64,000 nucleotides of DNA. Origin: Flavobacterium sp. 140616W15. Its GTDB lineage: Bacteria; Bacteroidota; Bacteroidia; Flavobacteriales; Flavobacteriaceae. This document shows, piece by piece, positions 39,920-48,296 of this stretch. Positions within the stretch are counted from its first letter, which is position 1. Every line of letters starts with the position of its first letter. Both the position numbers and the translations under genes were made by a program. The notes beneath the pieces are model-generated. The model saw only the letters and a program-made list of their open reading frames with translations. It was not told the DNA's origin and ran no database searches. Where the stretch lies: the NCBI RefSeq assembly GCF_003668995.1, contig NZ_CP033068.1, positions 4,526,001-4,590,000 on the forward strand, in the 5' to 3' direction.

Positions 39920-40794
39920 ATTTCCATTTTTCCAAAACCTACTGTTTCTCTATAAATTTGAGGCGAAACATCAGCATTGGTTTTGAAAAATCGACTAAAG
40001 TAATGCTCGTCTTCATAACCCAATTCATATGCAATTTCTTTGACTGTTTTGTTGGTCATGTATAATTCTCTTTTGGCTTCGATTATTATTCTTTCAGCAA
40101 TTAAATCAGTTAGTGTTTTATTGAAATACGTCTTAGATAATTTTGCTAGCGCTTTTGATGAGATATTTAACAATTCGGCATAATTTCCTGCTGAATGTTT
40201 GGTTTTAAAATTAAGCTCAATAGCATCTTTCAGATTTTGAAGAATAAAAGGTTCTTTAGAATTAGGAACTGATTTCATTTCTTCTAATTGTTCGTTTTTT
40301 AATCGGGAAGCAGTAATTAAAAATATTTTTAAGTAGGAAACTAATAATTCATATTGTGCCAATTCAGCATTTTGAATTTCGGTTTTCATTTGTTCTAAAA
40401 CCATTCTAAAAGTTGCTGCAGCTTGTTCTGTAATAATTGTAAATGGTGGCTGATAAACATTATTAAATAAAATCCCATTACAGGAAACTTCTTTTTGATG
40501 CATGTGAATGCAATAAAAATCAGGATGAAAGTGAATTGCGATTCCTTCAATTGGTTCACTTACACAGAGCATAAAAGGCTGATAAGGAGAAAAGGCTAGT
40601 AGTGAGTTTTCTTCAAAATTATGCTCGGCAAAATCAGCTTTTACTTTCCCTTTTCCTTTGGTTACCCAAATTAATGAGAAATAATTATTGCGCTGCAGAT
40701 GGTCAAAATGGCTGTTGTTGTCAAAAGGGAGTAACTTAAAGGCTAAATTACCATTTTGCGGATTAATTAAAGTGAAAACATTCTGACTGCTCAT
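39916..40794 (-). CDS. AraC family transcriptional regulator
   Basis: From the ATG at 40794 the protein is 292 residues; a GTG at 40842 would add 16 but lacks similarity to typical starts. Residues 1-150 form a cupin-like effector domain (NYFSLIWVTKGKGKVKADF; SLLAFSPYQPFMLCV), followed by two helix-turn-helix units near the C-terminus, with SSKALAKLSKTYFNKTLTDLIAERII and VKEIAYELGYEDEHYFSRFFKTNADVSPQIYRE. The neighbouring AhpD-like gene lies just upstream on the same strand and is its most likely target. Effector unknown. Confidence 0.9.
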   Translation of the reverse strand: MSSQNVFTLINPQNGNLAFKLLPFDNNSHFDHLQRNNYFSLIWVTKGKGKVKADFAEHNFEENSLLAFSPYQPFMLCVSEPIEGIAIHFHPDFYCIHMHQKEVSCNGILFNNVYQPPFTIITEQAAATFRMVLEQMKTEIQNAELAQYELLVSYLKIFLITASRLKNEQLEEMKSVPNSKEPFILQNLKDAIELNFKTKHSAGNYAELLNISSKALAKLSKTYFNKTLTDLIAERIIIEAKRELYMTNKTVKEIAYELGYEDEHYFSRFFKTNADVSPQIYRETVGFGKMEI

Positions 40795-40883
40795 GATTTC
40801 TTTTGTTTTGAAAATATAAAGATAGTCATGAAAAGAATTCACAACTATCTTTATAAACTGTTTTACTTGAATTACTTTAAACT

Positions 40884-41414
40884 TTAAACTGCTGGAAAGT
40901 CAATTTCGGTGTTTGCTGTATTATTAAAGTAGTTTGTTAAAATATTTAAGGCTACATGTCCAATTGTTTCTGCAATTTCGGCATCAGTAACTCCTGCATT
41001 TTTTACTTTGTTTACATCTTCATCATTTACCAAGCCATTTTTACTGATTAATGTTTTGGCAAATTGTAAAACGGCTTCAGTTTTTGCATCGGTTGAATTT
41101 CCTGTTCTTGCAGCTTGCAAAACTGCAGGATCTGCTTTTACCAATTTTTCTCCAATATAGGTATGAGCTGCTAAGCAGTAATCACATGAATTACTTTCTG
41201 AAACTGCTAAGGCAATTAGTTCTCCTGTTTTTGCACCTAATTTCCCGTGACTTAGTGCACCGCTTAAATTTAGATATCCTTCAAGAACTGCGGGAGAATT
41301 TCCCATTGTTCTCATCATGTTCGGAACAACTCCTAATTTTGCTTGTACAGCGTTGAATAAATCTTTAGCTTTTCCTGTTGCTTCTTCTGGGTTTAATGCT
41401 GTTAATCGTGTCAT
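40884..41414 (-). CDS. Carboxymuconolactone decarboxylase/AhpD-like protein
   Basis: A 176-residue all-alpha protein of the carboxymuconolactone decarboxylase family. The peroxidase-type motif SESNSCDYCLAAHTYIG (E-x3-CxxC-x3-H) near residue 75 matches AhpD, with two redox-active Cys, so an alkylhydroperoxidase or disulfide-reductase role is more likely than decarboxylation. The N-terminus AKDLFNAVQAKLGVVPNMMRTMGNSP is typical of the uncharacterised-peroxidase-related subgroup. An AraC regulator gene follows 89 bp downstream. Upstream lies a repeat (copy B). Confidence 0.9.
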   Translation of the reverse strand: MTRLTALNPEEATGKAKDLFNAVQAKLGVVPNMMRTMGNSPAVLEGYLNLSGALSHGKLGAKTGELIALAVSESNSCDYCLAAHTYIGEKLVKADPAVLQAARTGNSTDAKTEAVLQFAKTLISKNGLVNDEDVNKVKNAGVTDAEIAETIGHVALNILTNYFNNTANTEIDFPAV

Positions 41415-41543
41415 CTTATTTGATTTTTTATGTTATTTATTTGTTGTTGTCTTTTGACATTACAAAGGTGCTACGAATACAGATTTTAAAACATGGAGAA
41501 TTTACGCTATGTAATGGATAATTTTTCCTGAGGTGTTTTTTTA

Positions 41544-41624
41544 GAAGCTAATCCCGCTATTCGTTACAATCTTTTGCTTTTTAAAGATAAAAGCAAAAGG
41601 ATTTTCACTTCTATCGGGGCTAGG
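41544..41624 (+). repeat. Intergenic hairpin repeat, copy B
   Basis: GAAGCTAATCCCGCTATTCG at the left, TTCTATCGGGGCTAG at the right, central stem TCTTTTGCTTTT against AAAAGCAAAAGGA. It matches copy A at 27841-27919. It lies in the 383 bp without genes between the AhpD-like gene and the M1 peptidase gene. The rest of that interval holds the terminator below and AT-rich DNA. Confidence 0.75.
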
Positions 41625-41687
41625 GTAATTGTTTTCATAAGAATGTTTTTTGTTTATTAGGTCAGGAATGAGAAATAAGAATAAAAA

Positions 41688-41724
41688 AAATCCCCGATTA
41701 CAAGGTGTAACTGGGGATTTTTTT
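41688..41724. terminator. Hairpin near the end of the M1 peptidase gene
   Basis: AAATCCCC (41688-41695) with GGGGATTT (41713-41720), 17-nt loop, with A and T runs on both sides. A weaker imperfect inverted repeat (TTTTCAGTTACAGTC and GACTGTAAACTGAATA) lies at 41734-41794. Confidence 0.65.
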
Positions 41725-41797
41725 CTTTGCAGTTTTCAGTTACAGTCTTCGGCCAGATTGTAAGCTAAAAACTGAGACTGCGACTGTAAACTGAATA

Positions 41798-43645
41798 CTA
41801 TTTTAAAATGCTTTCTACAGCTTGAATTGTTGTTTGGTGATAACCTGATTTTGCTTTGTCGAAGATTTGTTTTGCCCAAACTTTTCCTTCAGGGGTTTTT
41901 GCCATTTCTTTATAAAGCATCATTACTGATCCTGTTCTGCTAGTAGAAATTAAAAATTGTTCAATTGCAGGGTAAGCTGCTGTATATTTATAACGGATTG
42001 AAGGAACAAACCATTGACGCTTGATAATAAAATTGCCGCCTTTTGTAAAGTTGAACTCGGTATCAAGTGCTTCCATTTCTTTTACAGTAATATCTGTTGG
42101 GAGATTGTCTATAAAATGTTGTTTTTCTGTAGTTGTCGTGATTTTTTTGCTTAATCCTTTAACGCCAGTTTCTCTCCAGCTTTTTTGAATTTTATCGATA
42201 GCATCAAAATCGAGTGAGCTCACAGGGGTAATATTTGATGGGATTCCAGGTTTGTAGATCCATTCGTCTAGTTTTATCTTGTCAGCCAGTGCTTTGTCTC
42301 CTTTAATTAGATTTTCATTTATGTATTTTACAAAATCTTCTGTTGTAATAGATTTAAAAGCATTTGCATCGAAATAGTTTTTAATAAAAACATCAAATTT
42401 TTCGCGTCCAACTGCATTCTCGATAACTTTCAAAAAGGCATACCCTTTTACATAAGGTATTAAACTTAATCCATCATCAGGATTTCTTCCAGTTAAACTA
42501 ACTTTAAGTCTTGTGTCTGGGCTTGTGTCTCCTAGTTCAGCAATATTATCAATTAGTTCTTTACGGATGATAACATTTTGCATTTCAAATTCTTTTTCAC
42601 CAAAGATTGCTTCACCAATTCTATGTTCTACATAAGTGGTGAATCCTTCGTTTAGCCAAATGTCATCCCATGTTGCATTGGTTACTAAGTTTCCGCTCCA
42701 GCTATGACCTAATTCATGTGCTAATAAGCTAGTTAATGAACGATCACCAGCCAAAACTCCTGGAGTTAGGAATGTTAAGTTAGGATTTTCCATTCCGCCA
42801 TAAGGGAAACTTGGTGGCAGGACTAATACATCATATCGCCCCCAACGATATGGGCCATATAGTTTTTCGGCAGCAACTACCATTTTTCCTAATTCAGCAA
42901 ATTCCCATGCTGCTTTTTTAAGAACAGATGGTTCTGCGTAAACACCTGTTCTGTCATCAATTGATTGAAATTCGATGTCTCCAACTGCAATTGCCATTAA
43001 GTATGATGGTATTGCTTTGTCTTGTTTAAAAGTGTAAATACCAGTGTCATTTTTCTTTTGAGGGTTAACTGCGCTCATTACAGCCATTAAATCTTTAGGA
43101 ACTGTAACTTTTGCATTATAAGTAAAACGAACTGATGGAGAGTCTTGACATGGAATCCAAGTACGAGACCAAACACTTTCTCCTTGTGAGAAAAGGAAAG
43201 GTTTCTTTTTGTCTGCCGTTTGTTCAGGTTTTAGCCATTGTAATGCTACAGCGTCTTTGGTTGTATTGTAGTAGATATTTACTTTGGTTGTATTTGGTTC
43301 AATTGTAATGTGAAGTGGTTTTCCGTGAAATTCGACATCTTTTCCGAGCTCGAATTTAGTTTCTTTTTCATCATCACCTAGAGTAACTTTAGTAATGTTA
43401 AGCGTGTTTTCGTCAAAGATAATTTCGTTGCCTTTACTAACGTTGTCGATTTTCCAAGATGCTTTTCCGGTAATGGATTGTGTTTCAAAATCAACTTTGA
43501 TATCAAGGTCTAAGTGTTTTACAACGGCTAACTCTGGTTTTGAGAAAGAATGTTCATCTTTAGTAACTGTTGGTTTATTTGTTTCGTCTTTTTTCTGACA
43601 GGCCAATGCTATCAAAAAGAGGGTTAGTAGATATATTTTTTTCAT
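41798..43645 (-). CDS. M1 family aminopeptidase (lipoprotein)
   Basis: A 615-residue zinc aminopeptidase of the M1 family, LTA4-hydrolase/aminopeptidase N type. A lipoprotein signal ends IALAC at Cys16. The substrate-binding GGMENP motif is present, and the catalytic site is HELGH at 310-314 with the third zinc ligand E333 in NEGF, spaced as in the family (HExxH-x18-E). The N-terminal beta-saddle domain has VKHLDLDIKVDFETQSITGKASW, and the C-terminal ~150 residues are helical. It releases N-terminal residues from peptides, probably at the cell surface or in the periplasm. The gene lies 93 bp after pdhC on the same strand with a terminator between. Confidence 0.93.
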   Translation of the reverse strand: MKKIYLLTLFLIALACQKKDETNKPTVTKDEHSFSKPELAVVKHLDLDIKVDFETQSITGKASWKIDNVSKGNEIIFDENTLNITKVTLGDDEKETKFELGKDVEFHGKPLHITIEPNTTKVNIYYNTTKDAVALQWLKPEQTADKKKPFLFSQGESVWSRTWIPCQDSPSVRFTYNAKVTVPKDLMAVMSAVNPQKKNDTGIYTFKQDKAIPSYLMAIAVGDIEFQSIDDRTGVYAEPSVLKKAAWEFAELGKMVVAAEKLYGPYRWGRYDVLVLPPSFPYGGMENPNLTFLTPGVLAGDRSLTSLLAHELGHSWSGNLVTNATWDDIWLNEGFTTYVEHRIGEAIFGEKEFEMQNVIIRKELIDNIAELGDTSPDTRLKVSLTGRNPDDGLSLIPYVKGYAFLKVIENAVGREKFDVFIKNYFDANAFKSITTEDFVKYINENLIKGDKALADKIKLDEWIYKPGIPSNITPVSSLDFDAIDKIQKSWRETGVKGLSKKITTTTEKQHFIDNLPTDITVKEMEALDTEFNFTKGGNFIIKRQWFVPSIRYKYTAAYPAIEQFLISTSRTGSVMMLYKEMAKTPEGKVWAKQIFDKAKSGYHQTTIQAVESILK

Positions 43646-43683
43646 TTTTTATAAAAAATTGGTTTAAAATGTAAAATAAATAA

Positions 43684-43719
43684 AAAAATCCCATTTTGAA
43701 AGTTCAAAATGGGATTTTT
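43684..43719 (-). terminator. Terminator after pdhC
   Basis: A near-perfect 17-bp stem (AAAAATCCCATTTTGAA, 43684-43700, and its complement at 43703-43719) separates the pdhC end from the start region of the M1 gene. Confidence 0.88.
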
Positions 43720-43738
43720 AATATAAAATAATAACGAA

Positions 43739-45373
43739 TTATGCCAACATAGTAACTGGGCTTTCGATATATTGTTTCAATGTTTGTAAAAATTGAGCAC
43801 CAGTTGCACCATCAATTGTTCTGTGGTCACAAGCCAATGATAACATCATTGTGTTTCCTACTACAATTTGACCGTTTTTAACCACTGGTTTCTCTACAAT
43901 AGCACCTACAGAAAGGATGGCAGAGTTTGGTTGGTTTATGATTGAATTAAATTCTGTAATACCAAACATTCCAAGGTTAGATACTGTAAAAGTACTTCCT
44001 TCCATTTCTTGTGGTCCAAGTTTTTTGTTTTTAGCTCTTCCAGCAAGATCTCTTACGCTAGCACCAATTTGAGATAAACTCATAGCATCTGTAAATTTCA
44101 ATACAGGAACTACTAATCCATCTTCAACAGCTACAGCAACACCAATATTTACATGGTGGTTGATGATGATGGCATCTTCTTTCCACTGTGAATTAATTTT
44201 TGGGTGCTTTTTCAATGCCAAAGCACAAGCTTTGATTACCATATCGTTAAAAGATACTTTTGTATCTGGAACGCTATTTATTGTAGCTCTAGATGTCATT
44301 GCTTCGTCCATGCTTACTTCGATCACTAAGTTATAGTGAGGAGCTGTAAACAATGATTCTGCTAGACGTTTTGCAATAATTTTTCGCATTTGCGAATTTT
44401 TGATCTCTTCTGTGAAAACTTCTCCAGCAGGAACAAAAACTTTTGGAGCAGCTACTGTAGCTTCTGGAGCTTTAGCAGTAGTTGCAGCTGGTTGTGCAGG
44501 AGTAGCAGTTGCAGGTGTAAAGTTTTCGATATCGCTTTTTACAATACGTCCGTTTTCACCAGTCCCTTTTACTTGTGATAATTGAATTCCTTTATCTGAA
44601 GCAATTTTCTTTGCTAATGGTGAAGCAAGAATTCTTTTTCCATCGCTAACGACTTCAACAGTTTCTGCTGTTTCTTGAGTAGGAGCTGCTTTAGTTTCTT
44701 CTGTTGTTGCTTTTGCAGGAGCGCCACCAACAGTATAGTTTTCTGCAATGCCAGAAATATCTGTTCCAGCAGGTCCGATGATAGCTAATAAACTATCAAC
44801 AGGAGCTGTGTTTCCTTCTTGAATTCCAATGTATAATAATGTTCCTTCGTTGAAAGACTCAAATTCCATTGTTGCTTTGTCTGTTTCGATTTCAGCAAGA
44901 ATATCACCTTCAGCCACAGCATCACCAACTTTTTTAAGCCAAGTTGCTACTGTACCTTCAGTCATAGTATCACTTAATCGAGGCATAGTTACTACAACAA
45001 CACCTTTTGGTAATTCAGTTGCAGCTTTTGCAGGAGCAACTGCTTCTGTTTTAGCCTCTGTAGTTACAGCTTCAGCTTTTGGAGCTTCGGCAGCAGGAGC
45101 ACCTCCTCCAGCGATTAATGCCGTAACATCTTCACCTTCGTTTCCTATAATTGCTAATAATGAATCAACTGGAGCGGTTTCTCCAGCTGGGATTCCTATA
45201 TATAAAAGAGTTCCTTCATTGAAAGACTCAAATTCCATTGTTGCTTTGTCGGTTTCAATTTCAGCAAGGATATCTCCTTCGCTAACTTTGTCTCCTACTT
45301 TTTTAAGCCAAGTTGCTACCGTTCCTTCCGTCATAGTATCGCTCAAACGAGGCATTGTTACTTTTATCGCCAT
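43739..45373 (-). CDS. pdhC: Pyruvate dehydrogenase E2, dihydrolipoamide acetyltransferase
   Basis: A 544-residue E2 subunit that transfers acetyl from the lipoyl arm to CoA. Two near-identical lipoyl domains occupy residues 4-77 and 127-200, with lipoyl lysines K43 and K166 in ETDKATMEF. Ala/Pro/Glu-rich linkers follow each. A peripheral-subunit binding domain is at ~247-285 (ILASPLAKKIASDKGIQLSQVKGTGENGRI), and the catalytic domain at ~310-544 ends DHRTIDGATGAQFL, in which His and Asp are catalytic. It starts 3 bp after the pdhA stop. E1 beta is not next to it. Confidence 0.96.
   Translation of the reverse strand: MAIKVTMPRLSDTMTEGTVATWLKKVGDKVSEGDILAEIETDKATMEFESFNEGTLLYIGIPAGETAPVDSLLAIIGNEGEDVTALIAGGGAPAAEAPKAEAVTTEAKTEAVAPAKAATELPKGVVVVTMPRLSDTMTEGTVATWLKKVGDAVAEGDILAEIETDKATMEFESFNEGTLLYIGIQEGNTAPVDSLLAIIGPAGTDISGIAENYTVGGAPAKATTEETKAAPTQETAETVEVVSDGKRILASPLAKKIASDKGIQLSQVKGTGENGRIVKSDIENFTPATATPAQPAATTAKAPEATVAAPKVFVPAGEVFTEEIKNSQMRKIIAKRLAESLFTAPHYNLVIEVSMDEAMTSRATINSVPDTKVSFNDMVIKACALALKKHPKINSQWKEDAIIINHHVNIGVAVAVEDGLVVPVLKFTDAMSLSQIGASVRDLAGRAKNKKLGPQEMEGSTFTVSNLGMFGITEFNSIINQPNSAILSVGAIVEKPVVKNGQIVVGNTMMLSLACDHRTIDGATGAQFLQTLKQYIESPVTMLA
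44774..45364 (-). repeat. Duplicated lipoyl-domain segment inside pdhC
   Basis: The coding copies at 45143-45364 and 44774-44995 are very similar DNA repeats, 369 bp apart, encoding the two lipoyl domains. The nucleotide likeness beyond the protein level suggests recent duplication or gene conversion. Confidence 0.85.
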
Positions 45374-45376
45374 GAT

Positions 45377-46375
45377 TTATAGTTTATGAGGTGTAAATGG
45401 ATAGTTTTCTTGTGCATATACCACATCGTAAAGTTGTTGTAAATCAGGATATGGAGATTCTTCAGCAAATTTCACACATTCTTCTACCAAGTCTTTTACT
45501 CTTTGGTCTATTTCTTCGATTTCTTCTTCAGTAGCAAATTTTTGATCTTTTATTACGTCAAGTACTTGAGTAATTGGGTCAATTTTTTTGTATTCTTCTA
45601 CTTCTTCTTTAGAACGATATAATTGTGCATCAGACATTGAGTGTCCTCTGTAACGGTATGTTTTCATTTCTAAGAATGTTGGACCATCACCACGACGCGC
45701 TCTTTCAACTGCTTCGTACATTGCTTCTGCAACTTTCACTGGGTTCATTCCGTCAACTGGTCCACAAGGCATTTCGTAACCTAAACCAAGTTTCCATATA
45801 TCTGTATGGTTTGCAGTTCTTTCAACAGAAGTTCCCATTGCATATCCATTGTTTTCAACAATAAATACTACTGGAAGTTTCCATAACATAGCCATGTTAA
45901 AAGCTTCATGTAAAGAACCTTGTCTTGCTGCACCATCACCAAAATAAGTCATGGTTACACCACCTGTTTCAAAATATTTATCTGCAAAAGCTAAACCAGC
46001 TCCTACAGGAATTTGTCCACCTACAATTCCGTGACCTCCGTAAAAACGGTGTTCTTTTGAGAAAATGTGCATAGATCCACCCATTCCTTTAGATGTTCCT
46101 GTTGCTTTTCCTAAAAGTTCAGCCATTACACGTTTTGGGTCAACACCCATACCAATTGGTTGTACGTGATTTCTGTAAGCAGTTATCATTTTATCTTTTG
46201 TCAAATCCATGACATGCAATGCACCAGCAAGTACTGCTTCTTGACCATTGTATAGGTGAAGAAATCCTCTTACTTTCTGTTGGATGTACAATGCTGCTAG
46301 TTTGTCTTCAAACTTTCTCCAAAGTAGCATGTCTTCATACCACTTTAAATATACCTCTTTTGTAACTTCTTTCAT
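45377..46375 (-). CDS. pdhA: Pyruvate dehydrogenase E1 alpha subunit
   Basis: A 332-residue E1 alpha subunit of the pyruvate dehydrogenase complex. The thiamine diphosphate binding segment GDGAARQGSLHEAFNMAMLWKLPVVFIVENN (GDG start, NN end) is intact, and the phosphorylation-loop-like YRYRGHSMSDAQLYR is present. The N-terminal LWRKFEDKLAALYIQQKVRGFLHLYNGQEAV and GMGGSMHIF are typical. It pairs with a beta subunit encoded elsewhere, in contrast to pdhA-pdhB-pdhC operons. A 156 bp interval separates it from cdd. Confidence 0.96.
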   Translation of the reverse strand: MKEVTKEVYLKWYEDMLLWRKFEDKLAALYIQQKVRGFLHLYNGQEAVLAGALHVMDLTKDKMITAYRNHVQPIGMGVDPKRVMAELLGKATGTSKGMGGSMHIFSKEHRFYGGHGIVGGQIPVGAGLAFADKYFETGGVTMTYFGDGAARQGSLHEAFNMAMLWKLPVVFIVENNGYAMGTSVERTANHTDIWKLGLGYEMPCGPVDGMNPVKVAEAMYEAVERARRGDGPTFLEMKTYRYRGHSMSDAQLYRSKEEVEEYKKIDPITQVLDVIKDQKFATEEEIEEIDQRVKDLVEECVKFAEESPYPDLQQLYDVVYAQENYPFTPHKL

Positions 46376-46531
46376 CTGAATTCTTTCTTTTGCTAAAGTG
46401 TTTCTGTTATCAATTGTTGCCTATAGCGCAAAATAGTTTCCTCCCACAAATTTGCGCCCGAATGGGTCGGGATGCAAAAATAAGACATTCCTACTTAGAA
46501 CTAAAATTTAAAAGCTAATATTTGGCTTTTT

Positions 46532-47014
46532 TTACAAGAACTTTTTATCAAACATAAAAGGAAGTAAGTTTTTTAGTGATGCCGATTGATAAATTGCACC
46601 TATTTCGCCCATGAAATAAATTTCTATAGGGGTGTCTTGTTTTATTTCATATTCTGCAATTGATTGTCTGCAGGATCCGCAAGGAGGAATAGGGGCTATT
46701 GTCTGATTGGTATCTGAAGCAGCTGAAATTGCAATTTTTAAAATTTTAGCTTCTGGATAAATAGCTCCTGCATGAAAAATAGCTACTCGTTCAGCACAAA
46801 GACCTGAAGGATAAGCCGCGTTTTCTTGATTTGAACCTAAAACAATTTTACCATTATCTAAAAGTAAGGCTGCACCAACTCTAAATCTAGAATATGGAGC
46901 ATAGGCTTTTTTACGAATAGCGATTGCTTCGTTCATTAAGTCTTGAATGTCTTTTGAAAGTTCTTCGATAGATTCAAAAACTGAAAATTGTGTTGTAATA
47001 GATATTTCTTTCAT
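46532..47014 (-). CDS. cdd: Cytidine deaminase
   Basis: A 160-residue zinc enzyme that deaminates cytidine and deoxycytidine in pyrimidine salvage. Motif CAERVAIF (Cys zinc ligand with catalytic Glu) and PCGSCRQ (two further Cys ligands) are present in the usual order. The N-terminal extension of ~30 residues is typical of Bacteroidota Cdd. The gene follows the porV terminator and precedes pdhA. Confidence 0.94.
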   Translation of the reverse strand: MKEISITTQFSVFESIEELSKDIQDLMNEAIAIRKKAYAPYSRFRVGAALLLDNGKIVLGSNQENAAYPSGLCAERVAIFHAGAIYPEAKILKIAISAASDTNQTIAPIPPCGSCRQSIAEYEIKQDTPIEIYFMGEIGAIYQSASLKNLLPFMFDKKFL

Positions 47015-47025
47015 TATATATTTAG

Positions 47026-47064
47026 GAAAAAAAATCCAAATTTCAATAAGCTGAAATTTGGATT
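47026..47064 (-). terminator. Terminator of porU-porV
   Basis: AATCCAAATTTCA (47033-47045) with TGAAATTTGGATT (47052-47064), 6-nt loop, A run at 47026-47034 giving a U tract on the minus strand. Confidence 0.85.
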
Positions 47065-47091
47065 GTTATAATTGTTTTTTATTATTCGCGA

Positions 47092-48261
47092 TTAATATAC
47101 TTCGTATTTGTCCCCAAAGTTAAACGTTAGAGAGAAACGAAGTGTGTTTTCTAATGGATTTTTTACGTTTGAAGTAGAAAATAGGTATGAAACATCTACT
47201 TTAACAACGTTGTATTTGAAACCAGCTCCTAAAGAAAAGAATTTTCTAGCTCCTTTTTCTGGGCTTTCATGAAAATAACCTGCGCGAAATGCAAATGAAT
47301 CCTGATACATGTATTCTGCACCAATGCTATAGGTGATTTCTTTTAATTCTTCACTAAAACCGCCTGGTGCGTCTCCAAATGATTTAAATATTCCTGATGC
47401 CCATCCTATGGATCGATAATCTTCTCTATTTTGATTTCTTTCATCTGGAGTAATTGTGCCATCACCATTTAAATCTGGGTTTTGTGGTGTTGGAACTAAT
47501 AACTTGCTAAATTCTACACCTAATCCGATTTTATTGTAATCATCTAAGATAAAGTCAAATCCTCCACCTACTTTTAAGTTAGCTGGTAAGAAATTAGCAT
47601 TGATTTCGTCGTTGTCGTATTTAATTTTTGGTCCGATGTTCTGGATGTTGAAACCACCTCTCCATCTACCGTTAAAATCGCTATAAGCAATTTCTTCAGA
47701 TTGATAGAAACCAGCAACGTCTACTGCAAATGAGCTTGCAGGTGATGCGTCTATGTTTTCTGATGCGATTTTTAGATTGGAACGAATGTATCTTCCGGCT
47801 ACTGCCATTGAGAATTTTTCGCTCAGTTTTAAGCTGTAAGATCCATCAAGAGCAAATTCATTTGGAGAAACGATTCTTTCTTGTTCTAATGGGTTATCTG
47901 TTTCTCGTAATGCAATATCGCCAAAACCGAAATAACGGAAACTCGCAGCAAATGCATTACGGTCGTTTATTTTGTTGAAATAGGTGATTTGCCCTAAGGA
48001 GACATCATTTACTAAATCGGTAAGATACGGAGTGTAGCTAACAGAAAATCCTTGTTTGTCTTCTGAGAAGGCATATTTTGCGGGATTCCATTGTTGAGAA
48101 AAAGCATCTACAGAAGTGGCGACTCCTTGGTCGGCCATACCAGCTGCTCTAGCGTCGGCAGCTACTAATAAAAAAGGTACTGCGGTTGTGATTGTTCTTT
48201 CTTGTGCTTTTGCTAAAACACCTATAAAAAGACAGGTTAAAATGAGGGTAGTTTTTTTCAT
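47092..48261 (-). CDS. porV: Type IX secretion outer-membrane protein PorV
   Basis: A 389-residue outer-membrane beta-barrel protein of the type IX secretion system. A signal peptide ends near AKAQ, followed by TAVPFLLVAADARAAGMADQGVATSVDAFSQQWNPAKYAFSEDKQGFSVSY, the FadL-like N-terminal pattern typical of PorV/LptO. Barrel strands end in a C-terminal aromatic run (LTFNFGDKYEVY). PorV shuttles cargo proteins with C-terminal signals to the attachment complex with PorU. It starts 35 bp after the porU stop. Confidence 0.92.
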   Translation of the reverse strand: MKKTTLILTCLFIGVLAKAQERTITTAVPFLLVAADARAAGMADQGVATSVDAFSQQWNPAKYAFSEDKQGFSVSYTPYLTDLVNDVSLGQITYFNKINDRNAFAASFRYFGFGDIALRETDNPLEQERIVSPNEFALDGSYSLKLSEKFSMAVAGRYIRSNLKIASENIDASPASSFAVDVAGFYQSEEIAYSDFNGRWRGGFNIQNIGPKIKYDNDEINANFLPANLKVGGGFDFILDDYNKIGLGVEFSKLLVPTPQNPDLNGDGTITPDERNQNREDYRSIGWASGIFKSFGDAPGGFSEELKEITYSIGAEYMYQDSFAFRAGYFHESPEKGARKFFSLGAGFKYNVVKVDVSYLFSTSNVKNPLENTLRFSLTFNFGDKYEVY

Positions 48262-48296
48262 CTAGGTTTTTAATAGTAAACAAATATAATATTTAA

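Noticed and set aside
44829..45389. Plus-strand 186-codon frame opposite pdhC
   Set aside because: It is the antisense of the duplicated lipoyl domains and their linkers.
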